DNA from: Rhizobium redzepovicii | GTDB taxonomy: Bacteria > Pseudomonadota > Alphaproteobacteria > Rhizobiales > Rhizobiaceae | Assembly (NCBI RefSeq): GCF_019793435.1 | Contig: NZ_JAILYH010000006.1 | Location: forward strand, 62,001-126,000 | Length of the DNA stretch: 64,000 nt | Direction of reading: 5' to 3' | Part shown: positions 36,572 to 45,301 of the stretch, piece after piece | Position numbering within the stretch: position 1 is the stretch's first letter | How the letters are laid out: each line of letters opens with the position of its first letter | Notes under the pieces: model-generated | What the model was told of the DNA's origin: nothing | The model's input: only the letters and a program-made list of their open reading frames with translations | Databases searched by the model: none | Program-made: the position numbers and the translations under genes

Positions 36572-37078
36572 ATGTCATCTGAGCCAAGGTTGCTGCACAA
36601 GGAGTGGGGGCTGCTGCCTCTGGTTTTAAGTGGAATTGCAACAGTATCTGTAATTATTATATCAATTTACTATGATAACCAATATGAAATCCCGAAGATC
36701 TACATAGGCGGTAGATACATACAGTGCCAGAAGTCGGTTGCTTCCTTATTAAATGCCATAGCGTTGGTGTATAAATACCCAGGATTGGCTCTTATAGTTA
36801 TTTCATTGAGTTCCGTTATTTTTTGTTATGTTTATGACAGAGGTATGTTTATATTTATAATAATATGTTTTGTTCTTTTCAGCTATCCGTTCACCACCAT
36901 ATTGGCTGGATCCAAGATTGTTTTAAGTGAATCCTCGATGGAGACCATGTGCGAAAGAGGAGGTTACGGATCTGTTGCGATCCATCTTCCGGTGTTGTTT
37001 TTGTCGTCCTACGTGATCATTGGAAACATTGTTCTCTTAGCCAAGCGCTGGCTTAGAGGAAGAACCAAAAATGGCTGA
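36572..37078 (+). CDS. AT-rich hypothetical membrane protein
   Basis: 168 residues with about four membrane helices: around 15-35, 63-83, 91-110 and 137-157. Between helices 1 and 2 lies a loop with a cysteine (GGRYIQCQKS), and a second one in SSMETMCERGGYGS sits before the last helix. The C-tail is basic (AKRWLRGRTKNG), so the positive side is cytoplasmic. Codons use A/T at third positions (ATA, TTA, TAT) far more than any neighbour, suggesting recent acquisition. No family is recognised and the ribosome-binding site is weak. Could be a real gene in a small foreign patch. Confidence 0.6.
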   Translation: MSSEPRLLHKEWGLLPLVLSGIATVSVIIISIYYDNQYEIPKIYIGGRYIQCQKSVASLLNAIALVYKYPGLALIVISLSSVIFCYVYDRGMFIFIIICFVLFSYPFTTILAGSKIVLSESSMETMCERGGYGSVAIHLPVLFLSSYVIIGNIVLLAKRWLRGRTKNG

Positions 37079-37393
37079 GACGATGAGAGTGGGGTGATTA
37101 TCGCCTTATCCTTCATGTCGCGAGCGCTGGAATCACAGATTGTTTGCCTCATGACGTACAACTTGTTTCTTGTTTCATTCCTTTTGTATCGCAACAGCCA
37201 CAGCTGCACTGAGAAATGACTGCAGGAAAACCGGCAGACGCCGGGAGATTACGCTGATCGAAAAGGAGTTGGAAGGCTTGCCGCGCCTGTTCGATCAGGG
37301 GCTCGTTCCTGCCAACGGGTATATGCGCTGCAGCGGTTGTGCGCATGGTATTTGACTTGGGAAAGCTACCTGCCTGGCAGGTATATCAGCAAC
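37079..37393. other. Intergenic remnant region between the AT-rich orphan and purN
   Basis: 315 bases. Base composition shifts from AT-rich to normal near 37200. A 61-codon open frame at 37170-37355 has no similarity I can name and lacks a good ribosome-binding site; it may be a gene fragment. A 17-base palindrome is at 37367-37383. Nothing else is seen. Confidence 0.4.
37367..37383. promoter_or_regulatory. 17-base palindrome TACCTGCC-T-GGCAGGTA
   Basis: A perfect 8-bp dyad around one central base, 10 bases past the purN stop on the minus strand. No T-run on either side, so it is not an intrinsic terminator. It could be a protein-binding site or a chance hairpin. Confidence 0.35.
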
Positions 37394-38065
37394 CTAACAG
37401 CGGTCGCCGATCAGCGAGATGAGCTGGGCCTTGGGCGCAACGGCCGAAGCCTCTTCGCCGATGGCCTTGCCGCCTTCCATCGTCACGCGGCCTTCGGCGA
37501 AGAGCCGCAGTGCCTGCGGATAAATCTGGTGTTCGACGGTCAGCACGCGGGCGGCAAGGCTTTCGGCCGTGTCGCCGGAAAGGATCGGGACGGCGGCTTG
37601 GCCGATGACCGGCCCTTCATCCATGCCTTCGGTGACGAAATGCACGGTGCAGCCGGCGATGCGCATGCCGGCGTCGATCGCGCGCTGATGGGTATGCAGG
37701 CCGGGAAACAGCGGCAGCAGGGAAGGGTGGATGTTGAGCATCCGGCCTTCGTAACGCTGAATGAAGGTCGGCGTGAGCAGTCGCATATAGCCGGCCAGGC
37801 AGAGGATATCGGGCGAAAGTTCGTCGAGTGCCGAAAAGATCGCCGCCTCATGCGCATCCTTGCTGGCATACTCCTTGCGGGGAAAGGCGTAGGTGGCGAT
37901 GCCTTCGGCGGCCGCCTTGGCAAGCCCGCCGGCCTCCGCCTTGTCGGAGATCACGCCCACGATTTCGGCCGGGTAGTCGGCGGCTTTCGCCGCCGCAACC
38001 AGGGCCATCATGTTGGAGCCGCCGCCGGATATGAGGACGACGACGCGTTTGCGCGGCGTGCTCAT
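37394..38065 (-). CDS. purN: Phosphoribosylglycinamide formyltransferase
   Basis: 223 residues. Transfers formyl from 10-formyl-THF to GAR in purine synthesis. [15 protein letters not shown] binds the phosphate, [29 protein letters not shown] contains the catalytic Asn and His (split here as [12 protein letters not shown] and [10 protein letters not shown]), and [16 protein letters not shown] carries the catalytic Asp. It overlaps purM by four bases (ATGA), the usual purM-purN operon. Confidence 0.96.
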   Translation of the reverse strand: MSTPRKRVVVLISGGGSNMMALVAAAKAADYPAEIVGVISDKAEAGGLAKAAAEGIATYAFPRKEYASKDAHEAAIFSALDELSPDILCLAGYMRLLTPTFIQRYEGRMLNIHPSLLPLFPGLHTHQRAIDAGMRIAGCTVHFVTEGMDEGPVIGQAAVPILSGDTAESLAARVLTVEHQIYPQALRLFAEGRVTMEGGKAIGEEASAVAPKAQLISLIGDRC

Positions 38066-39135
38066 ACAGCAAGTGTGCCCTTATAGACTGTGCCGGTGGC
38101 ACCTTCGTCGCGAGCGATCATGCGGCCGAGCGTGACGACGGTCTCGCCCTCGGCTTCGAGGGCGGCGGAAACGGTCGCGACATTCTCGCCGGCGACGACG
38201 ACAATCATGCCGACGCCGCAGTTGAAGGTGCGCAGCATCTCCTTGGTTTCGACGCCGCCCGTCCTGGCGAGCCACGAGAAGACCGGCGGAACCTTGACGG
38301 CGGCAAGATCGATCTCGGCCGCCAGATGCTTCGGCAGCACCCGCGGAATATTTTCCGGGAAGCCGCCGCCGGTGATATGGGCGAGCGCCTTGATGGCGCC
38401 GGTCTCGCGGATCGCCTTCAGCAACGGCTTCACATAGATGCGGGTCGGCTCCAGCAGGGCTTCGCCGAGCTTCCTGCCTTCGGAAAATGGCGCCGGTGCG
38501 TCCCAGCCGAGGCCGGAGAGTTCGACGATCTTGCGCACCAGCGAGAAACCGTTGGAGTGCACGCCGGAGGAGGCGAGGCCGAGGATCACATCGCCCTCGG
38601 CGATATCGCCCGAGGGCAGCAGCTTGCCGCGTTCGGCAGCGCCGACAGCAAAACCGGCGAGATCATAGTCGCCGGAGGAATACATGCCGGGCATTTCGGC
38701 CGTCTCGCCGCCGATCAGCGCGCAACCCGCCTGCCGGCAGCCGGCGGCAATGCCGCCGACGATCGCGGCACCCTGGTCGGGGTCGAGCTTGCCGGTGGCG
38801 AAATAATCGAGGAAGAACAGCGGCTCGGCGCCCTGAACGACGAGATCGTTGACGCACATGGCGACGAGGTCGATGCCGACGCTGTCGTGATAATCGGCAT
38901 CGATCGCGATCTTCAGCTTGGTGCCGACGCCGTCATTGGCGGCAACGAGAACCGGATCGGTAAAGCCCGCGGCCTTGAGATCGAAGAGCCCGCCGAAGCC
39001 GCCGATCTCGCCATCGGCGCCGGGGCGTCGGGTCGAGCGCACCGCCGGTTTGATCTTCTCGACGAGGAGGTTGCCGGCATCGATGTCGACGCCCGCATCG
39101 CTGTAGGTCAGGCCGTTTTTCCCAGACTGGCTCAT
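38062..39135 (-). CDS. purM: Phosphoribosylformylglycinamidine cyclo-ligase
   Basis: 357 residues. Makes AIR from FGAM with [23 protein letters not shown] is the N-terminus, then GGFGGLFDL and [14 protein letters not shown], the ATP-binding [28 protein letters not shown] and [13 protein letters not shown]. This is standard PurM. A 9-bp GGGGCTTTT/AAAAGCCCC inverted repeat at 39205-39240 lies about 70 bases upstream of the start and may be part of its control region. Confidence 0.96.
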   Translation of the reverse strand: MSQSGKNGLTYSDAGVDIDAGNLLVEKIKPAVRSTRRPGADGEIGGFGGLFDLKAAGFTDPVLVAANDGVGTKLKIAIDADYHDSVGIDLVAMCVNDLVVQGAEPLFFLDYFATGKLDPDQGAAIVGGIAAGCRQAGCALIGGETAEMPGMYSSGDYDLAGFAVGAAERGKLLPSGDIAEGDVILGLASSGVHSNGFSLVRKIVELSGLGWDAPAPFSEGRKLGEALLEPTRIYVKPLLKAIRETGAIKALAHITGGGFPENIPRVLPKHLAAEIDLAAVKVPPVFSWLARTGGVETKEMLRTFNCGVGMIVVVAGENVATVSAALEAEGETVVTLGRMIARDEGATGTVYKGTLAV

Positions 39136-39204
39136 GCTGGTCTCCGATGGCTATTTTCAGGCGGCTAACATGCCGCGTCATCTGCCGGTCGCAATTGCAT
39201 GACA

Positions 39205-39240
39205 GGGGCTTTTATGCAAGCGCCGCATGGCAAAAGCCCC
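39205..39240. promoter_or_regulatory. Inverted repeat in the purM/PerM divergent region
   Basis: GGGGCTTTT (39205-39213) and AAAAGCCCC (39232-39240), perfect 9-bp arms with an 18-base spacer that itself contains ATGC and GCAT able to extend the pairing. It lies in the 246-base gap between purM and the AI-2E-family gene. It could be an operator, or an RNA hairpin in the leader of either transcript. Confidence 0.4.
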
Positions 39241-39381
39241 CAATTTCCCGCGTCTTCAACCGGCCTTTCCGGGATTTGCCGCGACAGGGTTGACCATCTT
39301 TGCGCCTGCATCCTATGTGCTGAATGGCCGCGTCGGTTCGAATGCGGCGTTTGGCGGCGGAAAGCGATCAGCGGGGAAGCG

Positions 39382-40506
39382 ATGCCACAGCAAGTCAGCG
39401 GCAACAGTCTCAAGCGTCAGATTTTCTTCTGGCTGGGCGTGCTCGCCTTCTTCATCGTCTTTCTCTATGTTTTCAGCTCGATCCTGCTGCCCTTCATCGC
39501 CGGCATGGCGATCGCCTATTTCCTCGATCCGGTGGCCGACCGGCTGGAGCGGCTGGGTCTGAGCCGCATGATGGCGACGGTCGTCATCCTGATCGCCTTC
39601 GTCATCACCTTCGCCCTGGCGCTGATGATCCTCATTCCGGTGCTCGTCAGTCAGTTCAACGATTTCGCCGAGCGGCTGCCGGGTTATATCAACCAGTTGC
39701 AGCAGTTTGTCACCCAGACGCAGAATTCGCTGCTGCCGGACTGGGTCAAGAGCCAGGCAGGCACGATCAAGGACAATCTCTCCGGCATCCTCTCCGAAGG
39801 CATGGGCTTCTTGACCGGGCTCTTCGCGCAGATCTGGAATTCCGGCAAGGCGATCGTCGACGTCATATCGCTGCTCGTCGTCACTCCCGTCGTCGCCTTC
39901 TACATCCTGCTCGATTGGGACCGCATGGTCGCCAAGGTCGATCAGTGGATCCCACGCGATTATATCAATGATGTCCGCCAGATCGCCAAGGAGATCGACC
40001 AGGCGATCGCCGGCTTCATCCGCGGCCAGGGCTCGCTCTGCCTCATCCTCGGCATTTATTATGCCGTCGGCCTATCTCTCGTCGGTCTGAATTTCGGCCT
40101 GCTGATCGGGCTCTTCGCCGGCATGATCAGTTTCATTCCTTATGTCGGCTCGCTGGTTGGCCTCGTGCTCGCCATCGGCGTGGCGCTTGTGCAATTCTGG
40201 CCGGATTATCCCTGGATCGGCCTGGTGCTGGCCGTCTTCTTCAGCGGCCAGTTCCTGGAGGGCAATATCCTGCAGCCGAAGCTCGTCGGCTCCAGCGTCG
40301 GCCTGCATCCGGTCTGGCTGATGTTTGCGCTGTTTGCCTTCGGCGCGCTCTTCGGTTTCGTAGGGCTTCTGGTCGCCGTGCCGGCCGCCGCGGCGGTCGG
40401 CGTCCTTGTTCGTTTTGCGCTTTCACGCTACCTTCAGAGTGATCTTTATTTTGGCGGGTCGCTCGGTGGCCGCGCCCGGAAGACGAAATCAGTTCCCAAT
40501 GAATGA
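39382..40506 (+). CDS. AI-2E transporter family (PerM-like) membrane protein
   Basis: 374 residues from the ATG at 39382 (GGGGAAGCG upstream); the frame is open 61 codons further without similarity. About seven to eight membrane helices: two at the N-terminus with ILLPFIAGMAIAYFLDP, a long amphipathic soluble part (about 75-135), then helices with FYILLDWDRMV, FIPYVGSLVGLVLA and the family signature GQFLEGNILQPKLVG. Family members have been proposed as AI-2 exporters or sodium/proton antiporters; the function here is open. It overlaps hdaA by eight bases, a common alphaproteobacterial pair. Confidence 0.88.
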   Translation: MPQQVSGNSLKRQIFFWLGVLAFFIVFLYVFSSILLPFIAGMAIAYFLDPVADRLERLGLSRMMATVVILIAFVITFALALMILIPVLVSQFNDFAERLPGYINQLQQFVTQTQNSLLPDWVKSQAGTIKDNLSGILSEGMGFLTGLFAQIWNSGKAIVDVISLLVVTPVVAFYILLDWDRMVAKVDQWIPRDYINDVRQIAKEIDQAIAGFIRGQGSLCLILGIYYAVGLSLVGLNFGLLIGLFAGMISFIPYVGSLVGLVLAIGVALVQFWPDYPWIGLVLAVFFSGQFLEGNILQPKLVGSSVGLHPVWLMFALFAFGALFGFVGLLVAVPAAAAVGVLVRFALSRYLQSDLYFGGSLGGRARKTKSVPNE

Positions 40507-41212
40507 CGTGAAGAACGCTGATCTGAAGCGCAAGGCCGGAGAGCAGTTGCCGCTGGTCTTTTCGCACGATGCCGCCAGCGGCCGCGACGATCTCCTGATC
40601 TCGGAGCGCCTCGCCGCCGCGGTGTCGATCGTCGATGCCTGGCCGGCATGGCCGTCGCCGGTCGTCGTGCTCGCCGGCCCGGTCGGTTCGGGAAAATCGC
40701 ATCTCGCCGGCATCTGGCGGGAATTGAGCGGCGCCGTCGACATCCATCCCGAGCTGGGCTCGGAGGCGGCGATTGCCGCCGCCGCCGGGCCGGTATTGTT
40801 CGAGGATGCCGACCGGCTCGGCTTCGACGACAATGCGCTCTTCCATGTCATCAACAGCGTGCGCGAAAACGGCACCAGCCTGTTGATGACCAGCCGTCTC
40901 TGGCCGATCTCCTGGCCGGTTTTGCTGCCCGATCTGCGCTCGCGCCTGAAGGCTGCGACCGTCGTCGAGATAGGCGAACCCGACGAGGCGCTGTTGTCGC
41001 AGGTGATCGTCAAGCTGTTCGCCGACCGCCAGCTTTATATAGATGACAAACTCGTGCTCTATATCGTCAACCGGATGGAGCGGTCGCTGAACGCGGCCCA
41101 GATGATCGTCGAACGGCTTGACAGGCTCGCCCTGTCACGGGGCACGAAGATCACCCGGTCTCTTGCTGCTGAAGTATTGAATGAATTGGGAAATTCGGAC
41201 TCGGCCGATTGA
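40499..41212 (+). CDS. hdaA: DnaA-related regulatory inactivation protein HdaA
   Basis: 237 residues with a DnaA-like AAA+ fold but no DNA-binding C-terminal domain. The N-terminal EQLPLVFSH resembles the QL-x-LF beta-clamp-binding motif, at about residue 15. Walker A is GPVGSGKSHL and the Walker B-like segment is VLFEDADR. HdaA/Hda bound to the clamp promotes hydrolysis of DnaA-ATP to prevent re-initiation. The position after a PerM-like gene and before ppk is conserved in rhizobia and Caulobacter. The ATG overlaps the previous stop, and ppk starts 62 bases later. Confidence 0.9.
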   Translation: MNDVKNADLKRKAGEQLPLVFSHDAASGRDDLLISERLAAAVSIVDAWPAWPSPVVVLAGPVGSGKSHLAGIWRELSGAVDIHPELGSEAAIAAAAGPVLFEDADRLGFDDNALFHVINSVRENGTSLLMTSRLWPISWPVLLPDLRSRLKAATVVEIGEPDEALLSQVIVKLFADRQLYIDDKLVLYIVNRMERSLNAAQMIVERLDRLALSRGTKITRSLAAEVLNELGNSDSAD

Positions 41213-41274
41213 CTGTCACAGTTCCGTCGTGAAACTGATATAATTGCCTTCGGCGATTGAGAACGGGGTAGACC

Positions 41275-43479
41275 ATGGATAGCGCAGTCGCAGAGCATCA
41301 GGAACTCACTCCGGAAACCAACGACAACACGCCCCCGCTGGAAGAGCTGCTCAAGAGCCCCGAGCGCTTCATCAACCGAGAATTCTCCTGGCTGCAGTTC
41401 AACCGCCGTGTCCTGGAAGAAACCTTGAATACCGAGCATCCGCTGCTCGAGCGGGTCCGCTTCCTGTCGATCTCGGCTGCCAACCTCGATGAATTCTTCA
41501 TGGTGCGTGTCGCCGGCCTCGAGGGCCAGGTACGCCAGAACATCGTCATCCGCAGTCCGGACGGCAAGACGCCGGCCGAGCAGCTCGATTCGATCCTGCA
41601 GGAGATCGACCATCTGCAGATGGAGCAGCAGGCCTCGCTCGCCGTGCTGCAGCAATATCTCGCCAAGGAAGACATACTGATCGTCCGCCCCGGCGCCTTG
41701 AGCGATGCCGACCGCCAGTGGCTTGCCACCGAATTCGAACAGGCGATCTTTCCGGTTCTGACGCCGCTGTCGATCGATCCAGCCCATCCGTTCCCTTTCA
41801 TTCCGAATCTCGGCTTCTCGATCGGCCTGCAGCTCGTCAGCAAGAACGGCCGCGAGCCGATGACGGCCTTGCTACGCCTGCCGCCGGCGCTCGACCGCTT
41901 CGTCCGTCTGCCGGATGATGGAAACACCATCCGCTACATCACGCTTGAGGATGTCGCCAACATCTTCATCCATCGGCTCTACCCGGGTTACGAAGTGCAG
42001 GGCTCCGGTACGTTCCGCGTCATCCGCGACAGCGATATCGAAGTCGAGGAAGAGGCGGAGGATCTTGTCCGCTTTTTCGAAACGGCGCTGAAGCGCCGCC
42101 GCCGCGGCAAGGTCATCCGCATCGAGACCGACTCGGAAATGCCGGCTTCGCTGCGCCAGTTCGTCGTCCAGGCGCTGAACATCCCAGATAATCGCGTCGC
42201 CGTTCTGCCGGGCCTTCTGGCGCTGAACACTCTGTCCGAGATCACCAAAGCGCCCCGCGAGGATCTCAGGTTTCCGTCCTACAATGCGCGATTTCCCGAG
42301 CGCGTCCGCGAACATGCCGGCGACTGCTTCGCAGCCATCCGCGAAAAGGACATGGTCGTCCATCACCCCTATGAATCTTTCGACGTGGTGGTCCAGTTCC
42401 TTCTCCAGGCTGCGCGCGATCCTGACGTCCTGGCGATAAAGCAGACGCTTTACCGCACCTCCAACGACAGCCCGATCGTGCGTGCGCTGGTCGATGCCGC
42501 CGAAGCCGGCAAGTCGGTGACGGCGCTGGTCGAGCTCAAGGCCCGCTTCGACGAGGAGGCGAACATCCGCTGGGCGCGCGATCTCGAGCGCGCCGGCGTG
42601 CAGGTCGTCTTCGGCTTCATCGAGCTCAAGACCCACGCCAAGATGTCGATGGTCGTCCGCCGCGAGGAAGGCAAGCTCCGGACCTATTGCCACTTGGGAA
42701 CCGGCAACTACCACCCGATCACCGCGAAGATCTATACCGACCTGTCCTATTTCACCTGCAATCCGGTCATCGCCCACGACATGGCGAACATCTTCAATTT
42801 CATCACCGGCTACGGTGAGCCGGAACAGGGCATGCAGCTTGCCATCTCGCCCTATACGATGCGCCCGCGCATCCTGCGCCACATCGAGGAAGAGATCCAG
42901 CATGCCAGGAATGGCGCCCCGGCCGCGATCTGGATGAAGATGAATTCGCTTGTCGATCCCGACATCATCGACGCGCTCTATCGCGCCAGCCATGCCGGCG
43001 TCGAGATCGATCTTGTCGTGCGCGGCATCTGCTGCCTGCGTCCGCAGGTGCCCGGTCTTTCGGAGAATATCCGCGTCAAGTCGATCATCGGCCGCTTCCT
43101 CGAACACAGCCGCATATTTTGCTTCGGCAACGGCCACGGCCTGCCGTCCGACAAGGCGCTGGTTTATATCGGTTCGGCCGACATGATGCCGAGAAATCTC
43201 GACCGACGCGTCGAAACCATGGTTCCGCTGACGAATCCGACCGTTCACGAGCAGGTTTTGTCCCAGATTATGCTCGGCAACGTGATTGACAATCAACAAA
43301 GCTACGAGATATTGCCCGACGGTACGTCGCGGCGCATGGAAGTGCGCAGAGGCGAGGAACCGTTCAATGCGCAGCAGTACTTCATGACCAATCCGAGCCT
43401 GTCAGGCCGTGGTGAAGCTCTGAAGTCCAGCGCGCCGAAACTGATCGCCGGCCTGCTCGAAGGCCGCAACAACAAGTAA
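41275..43479 (+). CDS. ppk: Polyphosphate kinase 1
   Basis: 734 residues. Reversibly makes inorganic polyphosphate from ATP. The N-terminal domain begins [19 protein letters not shown] near residue 30. The catalytic phosphohistidine is in [10 protein letters not shown] near residue 454, followed by [34 protein letters not shown] and [24 protein letters not shown] are further PPK1 signatures. ppx follows after 12 bases, the classical ppk-ppx operon making and degrading polyphosphate. Confidence 0.97.
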   Translation: MDSAVAEHQELTPETNDNTPPLEELLKSPERFINREFSWLQFNRRVLEETLNTEHPLLERVRFLSISAANLDEFFMVRVAGLEGQVRQNIVIRSPDGKTPAEQLDSILQEIDHLQMEQQASLAVLQQYLAKEDILIVRPGALSDADRQWLATEFEQAIFPVLTPLSIDPAHPFPFIPNLGFSIGLQLVSKNGREPMTALLRLPPALDRFVRLPDDGNTIRYITLEDVANIFIHRLYPGYEVQGSGTFRVIRDSDIEVEEEAEDLVRFFETALKRRRRGKVIRIETDSEMPASLRQFVVQALNIPDNRVAVLPGLLALNTLSEITKAPREDLRFPSYNARFPERVREHAGDCFAAIREKDMVVHHPYESFDVVVQFLLQAARDPDVLAIKQTLYRTSNDSPIVRALVDAAEAGKSVTALVELKARFDEEANIRWARDLERAGVQVVFGFIELKTHAKMSMVVRREEGKLRTYCHLGTGNYHPITAKIYTDLSYFTCNPVIAHDMANIFNFITGYGEPEQGMQLAISPYTMRPRILRHIEEEIQHARNGAPAAIWMKMNSLVDPDIIDALYRASHAGVEIDLVVRGICCLRPQVPGLSENIRVKSIIGRFLEHSRIFCFGNGHGLPSDKALVYIGSADMMPRNLDRRVETMVPLTNPTVHEQVLSQIMLGNVIDNQQSYEILPDGTSRRMEVRRGEEPFNAQQYFMTNPSLSGRGEALKSSAPKLIAGLLEGRNNK

Positions 43480-43491
43480 AACTGGACCTAA

Positions 43492-45012
43492 ATGGTTGAA
43501 TCTGAAGCCCAGGGGCGCCTTCCGGGGATCGCCCCGGTCTCCGTTGTCGACATTGGATCGAATTCCATTCGTCTCGTCGTCTACGAAGGCATGTCCCGCT
43601 CGCCGACCATTCTTTTCAACGAAAAGGTCCTCTGCGGCCTCGGCAAAGGCATAGCCGTCACCGGCAAGATGGATGAAGACAGCGTCATCAGGGCCCTGGC
43701 GGCGCTGCACCGTTTCAAGGCCCTGTCCGATCAGGCGCGCGCCGCCACCATGTATGTGCTGGCGACGGCCGCCGCCCGCGAGGCGAGCAATGGGCCCGAT
43801 TTCATCCACCAGGCGGAAACCATCCTCGGCCGTAAGGTCCGTGTGCTCTCCGGTGAGGAGGAGGCGAAATTCGCCTCGCTCGGCATCATCAGCGGCTTCT
43901 TCAATCCTGATGGCATCGCCGGCGACCTCGGCGGCGGCTCGCTTGAGCTGATCGATATCAAGGGCAAGGAGTTTGGCAAGGGCATCACGCTGCCGCTCGG
44001 CGGCCTGCGCCTGTCGGAATATGCCGGCGGCTCGCTCTCCAAGGCACGCACCTTTGCCCGCAAGCAGGTGAAGACGGCAAAGCTCTTGTCGAAAGGCGAG
44101 GGGCGCACCTTCTACGCCGTCGGCGGCACCTGGCGAAACATCGCCAAGCTGCACATGGAAATCACAAACTATCCGCTGCACATGATGCAGGGCTACGAGG
44201 TATCGCTTGAAGCGATAATGCTGTTCCTCGAACAGGTGGTAAGTGCGCGTGATTCGAGGGAGCCTGCGTTTCAGGCCGTTTCCAAGCACCGCCGTTCGCT
44301 GCTGCCCTTCGGCGCCGTCGCCATGACGGAAGTGCTGAGCGCGATGAAACCATCGGTCATTTCCTTCTCGGCGCAGGGCGTGCGCGAGGGATATCTCTAT
44401 TCGCTGCTGTCGGAGGCCGAGCGCCGCCTGGATCCGCTGCTGGCCGCTGCCGGCGAGCTAGCGATCCTGCGTGCCCGTTCGCCCGAGCATGCCCGTGAGC
44501 TGGCGGAATGGACGGGCCGCATGATGCCCTTGTTCGGCGTCCAGGAAACCGAAGAGGAAAGCCGCTATCGTCAGGCCGCCTGTCTGCTTGCCGATATCAG
44601 CTGGCGCGCCCATCCCGACTATCGCGGCCTGCAGGCGCTGAACGTCATCGCCCACTCCTCCTTCGTCGGCATCAGCCATCCCGGCCGCGCCTTCATCGCG
44701 CTGACAAATTACTACCGTTTCGAAGGCCTGCACGATGACGGCGCCACCGGCCCTCTGGCGCAGATCGCCACCCCCCAGTTCATCGAACGCGCCAAGCTGC
44801 TCGGCGGTATGCTGCGCGTCGTCTATCTGTTCTCGGCCTCGATGCCCGGCATCGTCAAAAGCCTGAGCTTCCGCAAATCGTCGAACCCGGACCTTGACCT
44901 CGAATTCGTCGTGCCCCCCGAATACCGCGATTTCGCCGGCGAACGCCTGGACGGGCGATTGCAGCAGCTATCGAGGTTGACGAACAAGAGGCTGGCGTTC
45001 CGGTTCGAGTAG
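43492..45012 (+). CDS. ppx: Exopolyphosphatase
   Basis: 506 residues. An ASKHA-fold phosphatase of the Ppx/GppA family, removing terminal phosphates from polyphosphate. VSVVDIGSNSIRLVVYEG is the first phosphate-binding motif, EEEAKFASLGIISGF and GDLGGGSLELIDIKG are the conserved middle ones. The C-terminal HD-like helical part includes NVIAHSSFVGISHPGRAFIAL. A guanosine pentaphosphatase function cannot be excluded, but the neighbour ppk argues for polyphosphate. Confidence 0.95.
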   Translation: MVESEAQGRLPGIAPVSVVDIGSNSIRLVVYEGMSRSPTILFNEKVLCGLGKGIAVTGKMDEDSVIRALAALHRFKALSDQARAATMYVLATAAAREASNGPDFIHQAETILGRKVRVLSGEEEAKFASLGIISGFFNPDGIAGDLGGGSLELIDIKGKEFGKGITLPLGGLRLSEYAGGSLSKARTFARKQVKTAKLLSKGEGRTFYAVGGTWRNIAKLHMEITNYPLHMMQGYEVSLEAIMLFLEQVVSARDSREPAFQAVSKHRRSLLPFGAVAMTEVLSAMKPSVISFSAQGVREGYLYSLLSEAERRLDPLLAAAGELAILRARSPEHARELAEWTGRMMPLFGVQETEEESRYRQAACLLADISWRAHPDYRGLQALNVIAHSSFVGISHPGRAFIALTNYYRFEGLHDDGATGPLAQIATPQFIERAKLLGGMLRVVYLFSASMPGIVKSLSFRKSSNPDLDLEFVVPPEYRDFAGERLDGRLQQLSRLTNKRLAFRFE

Positions 45013-45036
45013 GGTGGTGCAATGGTCGTCGTGCCG

Positions 45037-45217
45037 TGCCAGTCCCCTCTGGCCTGCCGGCCATCTCCCCCACAGGTGGGGAGATCGCCGGGCGCACCGG
45101 TTTCCCAAAAAAATTGGCGTGGCAGCGCGACGAAACGGTAGATGGGCAGGTGGCGTGAGCCACTTGTGATCTCCCCACCTGTGGGGGAGATGGCCGGCAG
45201 GGCAGAGGGGCCTGGCA
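45037..45217. repeat. Rhizobial intergenic element with 50-bp inverted arms
   Basis: Arms 45037-45086 and 45168-45217 are reverse complements with two mismatches. Each arm also folds on itself (ATCTCCCC near GGGGAGAT around a short loop). The 81-base spacer contains another small stem (TGGC/GCCA in GGTGGCGTGAGCCAC). It lies in the 289-base convergent gap after ppx. It resembles the RIME-like intergenic mosaic elements common in Rhizobium; membership is from memory, not a search. Confidence 0.8.
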
Positions 45218-45301
45218 TGGATGCCGTACGATGTACCCACCAAACCAAACGAAAAAGGCGGCGCTCACGCACCGCCCCTTCCATCTCACATCAACCCAAA
45301 C

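Noticed and set aside
37170..37355. A 61-codon open frame between the AT-rich gene and purN
   Set aside because: No recognisable family, no good ribosome-binding site, and an overlapping minus-strand frame of similar length. At most a fragment.
37367..37383. A lux/tra-box for a quorum-sensing regulator
   Set aside because: The dyad is shorter (17 bases) than the 18-20 bp known boxes, and no LuxR/LuxI gene lies nearby; it also points at no promoter.
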